From Vibrio sp. S9_S30 (GTDB lineage Bacteria; Pseudomonadota; Gammaproteobacteria; Enterobacterales; Vibrionaceae), in assembly GCF_014694455.1 (NCBI RefSeq), contig NZ_JAAUWT010000002.1, positions 310,001-374,000 on the forward strand: a stretch of 64,000 bases of DNA, in the 5' to 3' direction. The translations under genes were made by a program, and so were the position numbers. The notes under the pieces were generated by a model that worked only from the letters and a program-made list of their open reading frames with translations, did not search any database and was not told the DNA's origin. Positions 9,767 through 18,059 of this stretch are shown here, in pieces. Each line of letters begins with the position of its first letter. Position 1 is the first letter of the stretch.

Positions 9767-9793
9767 TCAAGGAAAACAATAGGGTGTCGTTAA
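9767..9793 (+). promoter_or_regulatory. Degenerate sigma-28 promoter of flagellin 2
   Basis: TCAAG (9767-9771) and GTCGTTAA (9786-9793) have the same 15-base spacing as the other flagellin promoters, with one mismatch in each box. The flanking bases align with the flagellin 6 promoter region (TAAAG/GTCGATAC), which supports a common origin. A weaker match than most. Confidence 0.6.
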
Positions 9794-9864
9794 CTGTTTC
9801 ATCTTGAAAATACCCCGAGTGACTTTTGATTTTTATCTTGAGGTTACTTCGGTGGCAATCAACT

Positions 9865-9909
9865 TGGTTTTCCGACGCATTGGCTCGGAAAGCGTAATTC
9901 GGAAAATCA
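9865..9909 (+). promoter_or_regulatory. Hairpin leader of flagellin 2 (shared with copies 3 and 6)
   Basis: TGGTTTTCCG (9865-9874) pairs with CGGAAAATCA (9900-9909), a 10-bp stem with one G-U pair that ends two bases before the Shine-Dalgarno TTGGAG. Inside it, ACGC (9875-9878) pairs with GCGT (9892-9895), leaving a GGA in the apical loop. The same outer stem occurs in the leaders of copies 3 and 6. GGA in a loop plus GGA in the ribosome site is the pattern bound by CsrA, but binding is inferred. Confidence 0.65.
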
Positions 9910-9924
9910 TTTGGAGCAGTACCC

Positions 9925-11058
9925 ATGAGCATGACAGTAAACACCAACGTATCGGCGATGACAGCACAACGTCACCTTAACAATGCGGCCAGCGATCTAG
10001 CGACTTCAATGGAGCGCCTATCATCCGGCTTCAAAATCAACAGTGCAAAAGACGACGCTGCGGGCCTGCAAATCTCCAACCGTTTGAACGTTCAAAGCCG
10101 TGGTTTGGATGTGGCTGTTCGAAACGCCAATGATGGTATTTCTATTGCTCAAACCGCTGAAGGGGCAATGAATGAAACCACGAACATTCTGCAACGTATG
10201 CGTGATCTGTCATTGCAATCGGCAAACGGTTCTAACTCTAAGTCTGAACGTGTCGCTATTCAGGAAGAAGTGACCGCATTAAATGATGAGCTGAATCGAA
10301 TAGCGGAGACGACGTCTTTTGGCGGGAACAAGCTGCTAAATGGTACGTACGGTACGAAAGCATTCCAAATTGGTGCCGACAACGGTGAAGCGGTTATGTT
10401 GACGCTAAAAGACATGCGCAGCGACAATTCTCTGATGGGTGGGCAGAGCTACCAAGCGACTGGCGGTAAAGACAAAGATTGGACCGTATCTGCTGCCAAA
10501 TCCGATTTAACGATTAATCTAACAGACAGCTTTGGCCAAGCGCAGACTCTGACTATTAATGCCAAAGATGGCGATGATATCGAAGAATTGGCGACATACA
10601 TTAATGGTCAAACCGATTTAGTGAAAGCATCAGTTGGTGAAGAAGGTAAACTGCAAATTTTTGCTGGCAATAACAAAGTATCCAGTGACCTTACGTTTGG
10701 TGGTGGTCTTGCTGGTGAACTCGCCATGGGGGCAAAGCAAGATGTTACGGTCGATAGCATTGATGTGACCACTGTTGCGGGGTCGCAAGAGTCTGTTGCG
10801 ATCATTGATGCTGCGCTCAAATATGTGGATAGCCACCGTGCAGAATTAGGCGCATTCCAGAACCGTTTTGATCACGCCATCAGTAACCTAGATAACATCA
10901 ATGAGAACGTGAACGCATCAAAGAGCCGCATAAAAGACACAGACTTTGCATCAGAAACAACCAAGATGACGAAATCACAAATCCTACAGCAGGCTTCAAC
11001 GTCTATCCTTGCGCAAGCTAAGCAGGCACCTAACGCAGCGATGAGCCTCTTAGGTTAA
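9925..11058 (+). CDS. Flagellin, copy 2
   Basis: A filament subunit of 377 residues with intact D0/D1 ends ([18 protein letters not shown] at the N-terminus; [17 protein letters not shown] at the C-terminus) and a variable central domain. The D1 segment [15 protein letters not shown] resembles the TLR5-recognised region of other bacterial flagellins. It is close to copies 3-5 but has its own central residues and a TKMTKSQ C-terminal segment. GGAG lies 9 bases before the ATG. It is transcribed from its own weak sigma-28 promoter and ends at the terminator at 11101-11133, so it is monocistronic. Confidence 0.96.
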   Translation: MSMTVNTNVSAMTAQRHLNNAASDLATSMERLSSGFKINSAKDDAAGLQISNRLNVQSRGLDVAVRNANDGISIAQTAEGAMNETTNILQRMRDLSLQSANGSNSKSERVAIQEEVTALNDELNRIAETTSFGGNKLLNGTYGTKAFQIGADNGEAVMLTLKDMRSDNSLMGGQSYQATGGKDKDWTVSAAKSDLTINLTDSFGQAQTLTINAKDGDDIEELATYINGQTDLVKASVGEEGKLQIFAGNNKVSSDLTFGGGLAGELAMGAKQDVTVDSIDVTTVAGSQESVAIIDAALKYVDSHRAELGAFQNRFDHAISNLDNINENVNASKSRIKDTDFASETTKMTKSQILQQASTSILAQAKQAPNAAMSLLG

Positions 11059-11100
11059 ATGAACGAATAAGTTAATTGAACGAATGAGCTAAAAGAAGGC

Positions 11101-11133
11101 AAAAAAGATCAGAGCGCGCTCTGATCTTTTTTT
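11101..11133 (+). terminator. Terminator after flagellin 2
   Basis: A nearly perfect palindrome, AAGATCAGAGCG / CGCTCTGATCTT, is followed by a run of T. Strong Rho-independent terminator; A residues upstream mean it could also work on the other strand. Confidence 0.92.
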
Positions 11134-11384
11134 CTCTTACCTTCAAGAATGCGCATCATAGTAAACGATGGGCTCTTATCCCCTTTGAGGAAAGTAAAGG
11201 TTGAAGACATTTGTTAATTGAAAGTGAGCTGCTTACTCACTCTTCCCCTTAGAGCCTCCCATGCAGTTAGGACGATTTTTGCTCTATTTTCTCGACTCTA
11301 GAATGTTCCCACGTATTTATCAAAGCGTAATAGTCTGATTTTAGGTGAATTTTCAAAATCCCTCACCCAGTGGTTATTTTTTAT

Positions 11385-11411
11385 TAAAGATCTTTTTAGC
11401 TGAGCCGTTAT
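11385..11411 (+). promoter_or_regulatory. Sigma-28 promoter of flagellin 3
   Basis: TAAAG (11385-11389) and GCCGTTAT (11404-11411), with 15 bases between TAAA and GCCG. Full match to the pattern shared by copies 1, 4, 5 and 8. Confidence 0.88.
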
Positions 11412-11436
11412 AAAAAGCACGAGAGAAAAATACGCT

Positions 11437-11477
11437 TGGTTTTCCGCGACGGCGGAGACCGTAATATCGGAAAATCA
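11437..11477 (+). promoter_or_regulatory. Hairpin leader of flagellin 3 (shared with copies 2 and 6)
   Basis: The outer stem is identical to that of copy 2: TGGTTTTCCG (11437-11446) with CGGAAAATCA (11468-11477). An inner stem ACGG (11449-11452) / CCGT (11459-11462) closes a 6-base loop CGGAGA. Compared with ACGC/GCGT in copy 2, the fourth pair has changed from C-G to G-C, a compensatory change. The stem abuts the ribosome site ATTGGAGAAT. Confidence 0.68.
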
Positions 11478-11492
11478 ATTGGAGAATACATC

Positions 11493-12626
11493 ATGGGCAT
11501 GACTGTAAACACCAACGTATCAGCAATGACAGCGCAGCGTCACTTAAACAACGCAGCAAGTGACTTAAATCTATCCATGGAGCGCTTGTCTTCAGGTTTC
11601 AAAATCAACAGTGCCAAAGACGACGCAGCAGGTCTTCAGATCTCAAACCGTCTAAACGTACAGAGCCGAGGCTTAGAAGTCGCCGTGCGAAATGCCAATG
11701 ATGGAATTTCCATTGCTCAAACAGCCGAAGGTGCGATGAACGAAACCACCAACATCCTTCAACGTATGCGTGACTTGTCGCTGCAATCAGCGAATGGCTC
11801 GAATTCCAAAGCGGAGCGCATCGCGATTCAAGAAGAAGTCACCGCATTGAACGATGAGCTGAACCGTATCGCAGAAACCACCTCGTTCGGTGGTAACCGC
11901 CTACTCAACGGAACGTACGGCACCGCTGCATTCCAAATCGGTGCGGATAACGGTGAAGCCGTGATGCTCACCATGCGAGATATGCGAAGCGACAACGCCA
12001 TGATGGGCGGCAAGAGCTACCAAGCAGCGAATGGCAAAGACAAAGACTGGACGGTGCCAGATGCCGCGACAGACTTAACGATTTCATTGACCGACAGTTT
12101 CGGAGAGGCGCAAACCTTGAGCATCAATGCGAAGGCGGGCGATGACATCGAAGAGCTGGCAACCTACATCAATGGTCAAACCGATTTAGTGAAAGCATCG
12201 GTGGGTGATGGTGGGAAACTGCAAGTCTTCGCAGGAAATAACAAAGTGATAGGGGATGTCACCTTTGCAGGCGCGTTAGCGGGAGAGCTGGCATTTTCAG
12301 CTGGTCAGGATGTTACGGTTGACACCATCGATGTGACGTCTGTTGCCGGTGCTCAGGAGTCAGTAGCAATTATCGACACCGCCTTGAAATACGTGGACAG
12401 TCACCGAGCAGAGCTGGGCGCTTTTCAAAATAGATTTGAACATGCCATCAGTAACCTAGACAACATCAACGAGAACGTGAATGCGTCGAAGAGCCGTATC
12501 AAAGATACCGACTTCGCGTCAGAAACGACCTCAATGACAAAAGCCCAGATCTTACAACAAGCATCGACATCGATATTGGCGCAGGCGAAACAAGCGCCGA
12601 ACGCGGCGCTAAGCTTGCTGGGCTAG
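11493..12626 (+). CDS. Flagellin, copy 3
   Basis: A filament subunit of 377 residues starting [18 protein letters not shown]. From 14 bases before the ATG to about codon 365 it is identical to copy 5 except for one silent CAT/CAC difference (12443 versus 15483) by my reading; it then diverges at the last codons (NAALSLLG here, NAAMSLLG in copy 5). The frame stays open upstream through the leader, but ATG 11493 with TTGGAG 9 bases upstream is the homologous start. It has its own sigma-28 promoter, hairpin leader and terminator. Confidence 0.96.
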   Translation: MGMTVNTNVSAMTAQRHLNNAASDLNLSMERLSSGFKINSAKDDAAGLQISNRLNVQSRGLEVAVRNANDGISIAQTAEGAMNETTNILQRMRDLSLQSANGSNSKAERIAIQEEVTALNDELNRIAETTSFGGNRLLNGTYGTAAFQIGADNGEAVMLTMRDMRSDNAMMGGKSYQAANGKDKDWTVPDAATDLTISLTDSFGEAQTLSINAKAGDDIEELATYINGQTDLVKASVGDGGKLQVFAGNNKVIGDVTFAGALAGELAFSAGQDVTVDTIDVTSVAGAQESVAIIDTALKYVDSHRAELGAFQNRFEHAISNLDNINENVNASKSRIKDTDFASETTSMTKAQILQQASTSILAQAKQAPNAALSLLG

Positions 12627-12655
12627 TTAAAATTAAATCTAAATACCCGATTATG

Positions 12656-12681
12656 AAAGGAGCCGCCAAGGCTCCTTTTTA
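12656..12681 (+). terminator. Terminator after flagellin 3
   Basis: AAAGGAGCC (12656-12664) pairs with GGCTCCTTT (12670-12678) around a 5-base loop and is followed by TT. Standard Rho-independent terminator. Confidence 0.93.
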
Positions 12682-12799
12682 TTTTTGAGCTTTTCAATGA
12701 AACATTAAGTAAACGATGAGTAAAGCTGTTTTTTATTCATTGTTAAGTTTGTTTTTTGGCTGCTTTAATAGTTATTTTAAATAAAGTGATGAAAATAAC

Positions 12800-12826
12800 T
12801 AAAGTAATCGAATTCGTTGCCGTTAA
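12800..12826 (+). promoter_or_regulatory. Sigma-28 promoter of flagellin 4
   Basis: TAAAG (12800-12804) and GCCGTTAA (12819-12826), 15-base spacing. The following AAAGTACAGAGAGAGGAA is shared with copy 5, so the promoter and leader of these two descend from one another. The copy 4 leader has an ATGGG/CCCAT dyad (12846-12850 / 12868-12872) instead of the copy 2/3/6 hairpin. Confidence 0.88.
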
Positions 12827-12902
12827 ATAAAGTACAGAGAGAGGAATGGGCTCCATTAGAGAGGGAACCCATAAATACACACCCTAATTTGGAGAATACA
12901 TC

Positions 12903-14036
12903 ATGGGCATGACTGTAAACACCAACGTATCAGCAATGACAGCGCAGCGTCACTTAAACAACGCAGCAAGTGACTTAACCCTATCCATGGAGCGCTTGTC
13001 TTCAGGTTTCAAAATCAACAGTGCCAAAGACGACGCAGCAGGTCTTCAGATCTCAAACCGTCTAAACGTACAAAGCCGAGGCTTAGACGTAGCCGTGCGA
13101 AATGCCAATGATGGGATTTCCATTGCTCAAACAGCCGAAGGTGCGATGAACGAAACCACCAACATCCTTCAACGTATGCGTGACTTGTCCCTGCAATCAG
13201 CGAATGGCTCGAACTCCAAAGCGGAGCGCATCGCGATTCAAGAGGAAGTCACCGCATTGAACGATGAGTTGAACCGTATCGCAGAAACCACCTCGTTCGG
13301 TGGTAACCGCCTACTTAACGGAACGTTCGGCACCGCTGCATTCCAGATAGGTGCCGATAACGGTGAAGCAGTCATGCTTACTCTGAAAGACATGCGAAGC
13401 GACAACGCCCTCATGGGTGGGAACAGCTACCAAGCAGCGAATGGCAAAGACAAAGACTGGACGGTGCCAGATGCCGCGACAGACTTAACGATTTCATTGA
13501 CCGACAGTTTCGGCGAGGCTCAAGTGTTGAACATCAATGCGAAAGCGGGCGACGACATCGAAGAGCTGGCAACCTACATCAATGGTCAAACCGATTTAGT
13601 GAAAGCGTCGGTTGGCGAAGGCGGGAAACTGCAAGTTTTTGCAGGGAACAATAAAGTGGTTGGCGATGTGACCTTCGGCGGCGCTCTTGCAGGAGAGCTA
13701 GCGATGGGTACTGCAAACGGCGTAACGGTCGACACCATCGATGTGACGACGGTAGCGGGTGCACAAGAATCGGTCGCGATAGTGGATGCGGCACTGAAAT
13801 ACGTAGACAGCCATCGAGCCGAACTGGGTGCCTTTCAGAACCGATTCGGTCATGCGATCAGCAACTTAGACAATATCAATGAGAACGTGAATGCGTCGAA
13901 GAGCCGTATCAAAGATACCGACTTCGCGTCAGAAACGACCTCAATGACAAAAGCCCAGATCTTACAACAAGCATCGACATCGATATTGGCGCAGGCAAAA
14001 CAAGCGCCGAACGCTGCGATGAGCTTGCTGGGTTAA
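12903..14036 (+). CDS. Flagellin, copy 4
   Basis: A filament subunit of 377 residues. Its first part, a block around residues 175-205 and the last 45 codons are nearly identical in DNA to copies 3 and 5. The intervening segments differ at many synonymous positions and some residues ([17 protein letters not shown], then [16 protein letters not shown]). This blockwise pattern indicates segmental gene conversion rather than uniform divergence. It has one unusual residue, NRFGHAIS, where the other copies have Asp or Glu before His. TTGGAG precedes the ATG. Confidence 0.96.
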   Translation: MGMTVNTNVSAMTAQRHLNNAASDLTLSMERLSSGFKINSAKDDAAGLQISNRLNVQSRGLDVAVRNANDGISIAQTAEGAMNETTNILQRMRDLSLQSANGSNSKAERIAIQEEVTALNDELNRIAETTSFGGNRLLNGTFGTAAFQIGADNGEAVMLTLKDMRSDNALMGGNSYQAANGKDKDWTVPDAATDLTISLTDSFGEAQVLNINAKAGDDIEELATYINGQTDLVKASVGEGGKLQVFAGNNKVVGDVTFGGALAGELAMGTANGVTVDTIDVTTVAGAQESVAIVDAALKYVDSHRAELGAFQNRFGHAISNLDNINENVNASKSRIKDTDFASETTSMTKAQILQQASTSILAQAKQAPNAAMSLLG

Positions 14037-14047
14037 TCGACTCTCTT

Positions 14048-14093
14048 GCGGGAAGGGGCGCCTGCCCATGACGTTCCTTCCCGCCTCTCTTTC
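14048..14093 (+). terminator. Hairpin after flagellin 4 (same as after flagellin 5)
   Basis: GCGGGAAGG (14048-14056) pairs with CCTTCCCGC (14076-14084). The inner bases contain GGGC/GCCC, and a pyrimidine tail CTCTCTTTCTC follows. The segment from the stop codon to about 14091 is identical to that after copy 5. Confidence 0.7.
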
Positions 14094-14421
14094 TCAATTG
14101 AGGAAGCGAGGAAAGCATGACATGCAAGAGAGATATGCATAAGAAATGGGTACAAAAGGTCACGCTGAACATGAGTCAAAGCAAATAAATAGATCGCTTT
14201 GCTGTTCTGATTTCTTAGTCGAAACAGCAAAGCGAATCTGTAAATGAAGGCGATTTCCGCCATTTACTATCAAATTAAGTATTCATGATAAACAAGACGG
14301 TATTGCTTGGTTTTCTTCCGGTAATCTTGAGTATTTTTCTTATTTTGTTGTTTGTTTTTGTGATTAAGGTTTGATTTGTGTTTTAGTGGTTCATTTTTTG
14401 ATTTTTTTGCTTATTTTTAGC
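14094..14421. other. Intergenic region before flagellin 5 with a 12-bp dyad
   Basis: No gene is seen. A 12-bp perfect inverted repeat CGCTTTGCTGTT (14195-14206) / AACAGCAAAGCG (14223-14234) surrounds a 16-base loop. A decayed relative (TTTGCTGTT / AACAGCAAA, 15870-15903) lies at the corresponding place after copy 5. The rest becomes very T-rich towards the promoter. Confidence 0.55.
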
Positions 14422-14448
14422 TAAAGAATTTTCATTTTGAGCCGTTAT
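14422..14448 (+). promoter_or_regulatory. Sigma-28 promoter of flagellin 5
   Basis: TAAAG (14422-14426) and GCCGTTAT (14441-14448), 15-base spacing. Downstream bases ATAAAGTACAGAGAGAGGAA match copy 4, although the coding sequence matches copy 3. Confidence 0.88.
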
Positions 14449-14532
14449 ATAAAGTACAGAGAGAGGAAAGAGTGTAAGCAAATGTGCAAAGCTCTTTAAT
14501 TACAAACCATCAACCAATTTGGAGAATACATC

Positions 14533-15666
14533 ATGGGCATGACTGTAAACACCAACGTATCAGCAATGACAGCGCAGCGTCACTTAAACAACGCAGCAAG
14601 TGACTTAAATCTATCCATGGAGCGCTTGTCTTCAGGTTTCAAAATCAACAGTGCCAAAGACGACGCAGCAGGTCTTCAGATCTCAAACCGTCTAAACGTA
14701 CAGAGCCGAGGCTTAGAAGTCGCCGTGCGAAATGCCAATGATGGAATTTCCATTGCTCAAACAGCCGAAGGTGCGATGAACGAAACCACCAACATCCTTC
14801 AACGTATGCGTGACTTGTCGCTGCAATCAGCGAATGGCTCGAATTCCAAAGCGGAGCGCATCGCGATTCAAGAAGAAGTCACCGCATTGAACGATGAGCT
14901 GAACCGTATCGCAGAAACCACCTCGTTCGGTGGTAACCGCCTACTCAACGGAACGTACGGCACCGCTGCATTCCAAATCGGTGCGGATAACGGTGAAGCC
15001 GTGATGCTCACCATGCGAGATATGCGAAGCGACAACGCCATGATGGGCGGCAAGAGCTACCAAGCAGCGAATGGCAAAGACAAAGACTGGACGGTGCCAG
15101 ATGCCGCGACAGACTTAACGATTTCATTGACCGACAGTTTCGGAGAGGCGCAAACCTTGAGCATCAATGCGAAGGCGGGCGATGACATCGAAGAGCTGGC
15201 AACCTACATCAATGGTCAAACCGATTTAGTGAAAGCATCGGTGGGTGATGGTGGGAAACTGCAAGTCTTCGCAGGAAATAACAAAGTGATAGGGGATGTC
15301 ACCTTTGCAGGCGCGTTAGCGGGAGAGCTGGCATTTTCAGCTGGTCAGGATGTTACGGTTGACACCATCGATGTGACGTCTGTTGCCGGTGCTCAGGAGT
15401 CAGTAGCAATTATCGACACCGCCTTGAAATACGTGGACAGTCACCGAGCAGAGCTGGGCGCTTTTCAAAATAGATTTGAACACGCCATCAGTAACCTAGA
15501 CAACATCAACGAGAACGTGAATGCGTCGAAGAGCCGTATCAAAGATACCGACTTCGCGTCAGAAACGACCTCAATGACAAAAGCCCAGATCTTACAACAA
15601 GCATCGACATCGATATTGGCGCAGGCGAAACAAGCGCCGAACGCTGCGATGAGCTTGCTGGGTTAA
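14533..15666 (+). CDS. Flagellin, copy 5 (chimera of copies 3 and 4)
   Basis: A filament subunit of 377 residues. Its protein is identical to copy 3 except Met for Leu in the final NAAMSLLG. The promoter, 5' leader, last codons, stop and 3' hairpin are copy-4-like, while the coding body is copy-3-like. The 3' switch lies between 15627 and 15643, where it passes from the copy 3 base (CAGGCGAAA) to copy 4 bases (ACGCTGCGATG). The simplest explanation is recent gene conversion of a copy-4-type gene by copy 3, or the reverse. The product is fully functional by motif. Confidence 0.96.
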   Translation: MGMTVNTNVSAMTAQRHLNNAASDLNLSMERLSSGFKINSAKDDAAGLQISNRLNVQSRGLEVAVRNANDGISIAQTAEGAMNETTNILQRMRDLSLQSANGSNSKAERIAIQEEVTALNDELNRIAETTSFGGNRLLNGTYGTAAFQIGADNGEAVMLTMRDMRSDNAMMGGKSYQAANGKDKDWTVPDAATDLTISLTDSFGEAQTLSINAKAGDDIEELATYINGQTDLVKASVGDGGKLQVFAGNNKVIGDVTFAGALAGELAFSAGQDVTVDTIDVTSVAGAQESVAIIDTALKYVDSHRAELGAFQNRFEHAISNLDNINENVNASKSRIKDTDFASETTSMTKAQILQQASTSILAQAKQAPNAAMSLLG

Positions 15667-15677
15667 TCGACTCTCTT

Positions 15678-15724
15678 GCGGGAAGGGGCGCCTGCCCATG
15701 ACGTTCCTTCCCGCCTCTCTTTTC
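15678..15724 (+). terminator. Hairpin after flagellin 5
   Basis: GCGGGAAGG (15678-15686) / CCTTCCCGC (15706-15714), followed by CTCTCTTTTCT. Identical to the structure after copy 4, with a better T-rich tail here. Confidence 0.72.
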
Positions 15725-16646
15725 TAAGAGAGGGGAGAACACCGCGGAGAGTGCAGATGGGTGTAGGGGTAACGAAATCGGTTTAGATTAAATCGAGGTT
15801 TTATACCCAGCCAGATCAAAAATGGTCGAAATCTAAGACCCATTCAGATCGCAAAGTAATGTAGACCAGTTTGCTGTTTTGATTAAACAGTCACAACAGC
15901 AAAAAGGTTTAAACGATATCGAGGTTTTAATGGGTATCGTGCCGAAAGTTCATGCAAGTCAACAAGATGCTTGAAGAGATTAACCAGATTGTAAGGAGAT
16001 AGATACGATTAGCTAAACAATGCTCAGGCTGATTCGCTTTTTAATTTTAGCAGGAAGTGGGATGGATCTATCTGGACGCAATAAGCGGATCTAGAACGGT
16101 ACAGTCACAATAGCAGGATAATTAAAGTGCGACCTATCAACCTAACACGCAATAACCAGGTAACGAGGTTATATATAGGCAGAGTGAAATGCACTGAAGA
16201 AATCTGATAGTTCATGCATTTGCACAACACTCGCCCATATCGGTTTCGTTTCATTGGAAGTGATCTATCCAAAGGTTGGATGGAGATTCAGAATTGTAGA
16301 GTACGGGTGCCTCGCCAGTGACTAACTGGACGCAAGAGCATCGGTGTATTCTCTGAATCCCTACATCTATTCCTGGTGTTAGTTCTTCTGATTTCTGTAT
16401 GTTTAGGCGTATCTAAAACGTTACTTTTCTGGATAGGTATTACGTAATACTTATGCATTTCTATATCTACATACTGCCGCTCTGGTAGGAATTCCTCACA
16501 TCGGAAAAACAACAAAAATAATGTAATTTATAAAACTATAACTGTTTGTATTTTAATAATAATTTAAGTTCAAATAATTTAAATAGCAATTTCATACACT
16601 TATTGGTTTATTCGTTATTTTTTAATGTTTTTTTCTTAAAAATACC
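15725..16646. other. Long non-coding region between flagellins 5 and 6
   Basis: This is the largest gap in the array. I find no gene with supporting features; a minus-strand frame at 16288-16515 shows no family resemblance or ribosome site. Visible items are a degenerate copy of the copy 4 downstream dyad (15870-15903), two similar segments containing TCGAGGTTTTA (about 15793 and 15921), two copies of CTGGACGCAA (16072 and 16326), and a perfect 14-base palindrome GTATTACGTAATAC (16437-16450). The last 150 bases are strongly AT-rich. It may be the scar of a lost gene or hold an unannotated small RNA. Confidence 0.5.
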
Positions 16647-16673
16647 TAAAGAAAATAAATAGTAAGTCGATAC
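16647..16673 (+). promoter_or_regulatory. Sigma-28 promoter of flagellin 6
   Basis: TAAAG (16647-16651) and GTCGATAC (16666-16673), 15-base spacing. The -10 box departs from GCCGTTAW at two or three positions, so it is probably weaker. It resembles the flagellin 2 promoter. Confidence 0.72.
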
Positions 16674-16698
16674 AAAATATGACTTTGAGAGAACTAAT

Positions 16699-16740
16699 TG
16701 GTTTTCCGAGACGTCGGAAACCGCCCTTAACGGAAAATCA
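16699..16740 (+). promoter_or_regulatory. Hairpin leader of flagellin 6 (shared with copies 2 and 3)
   Basis: TGGTTTTCCG (16699-16708) pairs with CGGAAAATCA (16731-16740), the same outer stem as in copies 2 and 3, ending just before the ribosome site TGGGAG. The inner 22 bases differ; TCCGA/TCGGA is an alternative small stem. The GTCGGAAAC segment again places a GGA within the internal region. Confidence 0.62.
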
Positions 16741-16754
16741 ATGGGAGAAACACC

Positions 16755-17888
16755 ATGAGTATGACAGTAAACACTAACGTATCAGCGATGACAGCACAGC
16801 GTCACTTAAACAACGCAGCAAGTGACATTAATACATCGATGGAACGTCTATCATCGGGCTATAAAATCAATAGCGCCAAAGATGATGCAGCAGGGATGCA
16901 AATCTCTAACCGCTTAAACGTTCAGAGCCGCGGTTTGGATGTGGCAGTTCGAAATGCCAACGACGGTATTTCGATTGCACAAACAGCAGAAGGGGCAATG
17001 AAAGAAACGACAAACATTCTTCAACGTATGCGTGATCTATCGCTTCAGTCTGCCAACGGTTCAAACAGTAAATCTGAGCGTGTTGCAATTCAGGAAGAAA
17101 TTACCGCGTTAAATGACGAACTCAATCGTATTGCTGAAACCACATCATTTGGTGGTAACAAGCTTCTAAACGGTACCTTCGGCAATGCATCATTCCAGAT
17201 CGGTTCGGACAGCGGTGAAGCCGTCATGCTGGGTCTTAAGAGTATGCGTTCTGATGAAAGCGCAATGGGGGGGCAAAGTTACCAAGCCGCCAATGCGAAA
17301 GATGCAAATTGGACGGTTGATGGTGCGGCGTCGGATTTGACCATTTCATTCACCGATAAAGATGGTGTTGATCAAAGCTTGACTATTAATGCCAAGGCGG
17401 GAGACGACATCGAAGAGGTGGCAACCTACATCAATGGTCAAACGGATCAAATTAAGGCGTCAGTCGGCGACAATGGGGTGTTACAAGTTTTTGCTGACAA
17501 CAACAAAATTGACGGTGCGGTGACATTTGGTGGCGCTCTGGGTGGCGAGTTGTCTATGGGAGCTGCTCAGGCAACAACCGTTAACGATATCGATGTCAGA
17601 ACGGTATCGGGTGCGCAACAATCGGTAGCGGTTGTCGATGCAGCGCTCCAGTATGTTGATAGCCATCGAGCTGAGCTGGGCGCATTCCAAAACCGGTTCG
17701 ATCATGCAATTAATAACTTAGACAACATTAACGAGAACGTGAATGCGTCTAAGAGCCGAATTAAAGATACGGACTTCGCGAAAGAAACCACGGCGATGAC
17801 TAAGTCTCAGATTCTACAACAAGCATCGACTTCGGTACTTGCTCAGGCAAAGCAATCTCCCAATTCGGCGTTAATGCTGCTGGGCTAG
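16755..17888 (+). CDS. Flagellin, copy 6
   Basis: A filament subunit of 377 residues with intact terminal domains ([19 protein letters not shown]-terminus [16 protein letters not shown]). It differs from copies 2-5 in having [17 protein letters not shown] and [12 protein letters not shown], and it has a more acidic centre. A run of seven G (17267-17273) encodes part of AMGGQSY; slippage there would truncate the protein at mid-length. GGGAG lies before the ATG. A hairpin without a T-run follows the stop, so transcription may continue into copy 7. Confidence 0.95.
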   Translation: MSMTVNTNVSAMTAQRHLNNAASDINTSMERLSSGYKINSAKDDAAGMQISNRLNVQSRGLDVAVRNANDGISIAQTAEGAMKETTNILQRMRDLSLQSANGSNSKSERVAIQEEITALNDELNRIAETTSFGGNKLLNGTFGNASFQIGSDSGEAVMLGLKSMRSDESAMGGQSYQAANAKDANWTVDGAASDLTISFTDKDGVDQSLTINAKAGDDIEEVATYINGQTDQIKASVGDNGVLQVFADNNKIDGAVTFGGALGGELSMGAAQATTVNDIDVRTVSGAQQSVAVVDAALQYVDSHRAELGAFQNRFDHAINNLDNINENVNASKSRIKDTDFAKETTAMTKSQILQQASTSVLAQAKQSPNSALMLLG

Positions 17889-17912
17889 TACTCGAAGACT
17901 AAGGGCGGTCTG

Positions 17913-17937
17913 GGTGGTTGATTGTGTTGCAGCCACC
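17913..17937 (+). other. Hairpin between flagellins 6 and 7
   Basis: GGTGGTTG (17913-17920) pairs with CAGCCACC (17930-17937), 8 bp with one G-U pair. TAGCATTCC follows, with no T-run, so it is unlikely to terminate efficiently. Confidence 0.5.
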
Positions 17938-18059
17938 TAGCATTCCACAGGGATACAGACGGTTTACCGTTACTGACTTAAATCGTCAATCCTGTGCCCA
18001 AGCAAGAGCATTGCTTAAAGTGGACATTCTACGAACTTAAAGATTTTCAGGAGCTTGCA

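Noticed and set aside
11436..11492. Upstream in-frame extension of flagellin 3 (also 17994 for copy 7 and 19631 for copy 8)
   Set aside because: The extensions run through the promoter or leader and are not homologous to flagellin N-termini. The conserved VNTNVSAM start is preceded by a good ribosome site.
11828..12013. Minus-strand ORF repeated identically at 14868-15053
   Set aside because: It is the antisense shadow of flagellin copies 3 and 5, which have the same DNA. No ribosome site and no family resemblance.
16288..16515. Minus-strand 75-codon ORF in the long flagellin gap
   Set aside because: No Shine-Dalgarno, odd composition, no recognisable domain. Treated as chance.
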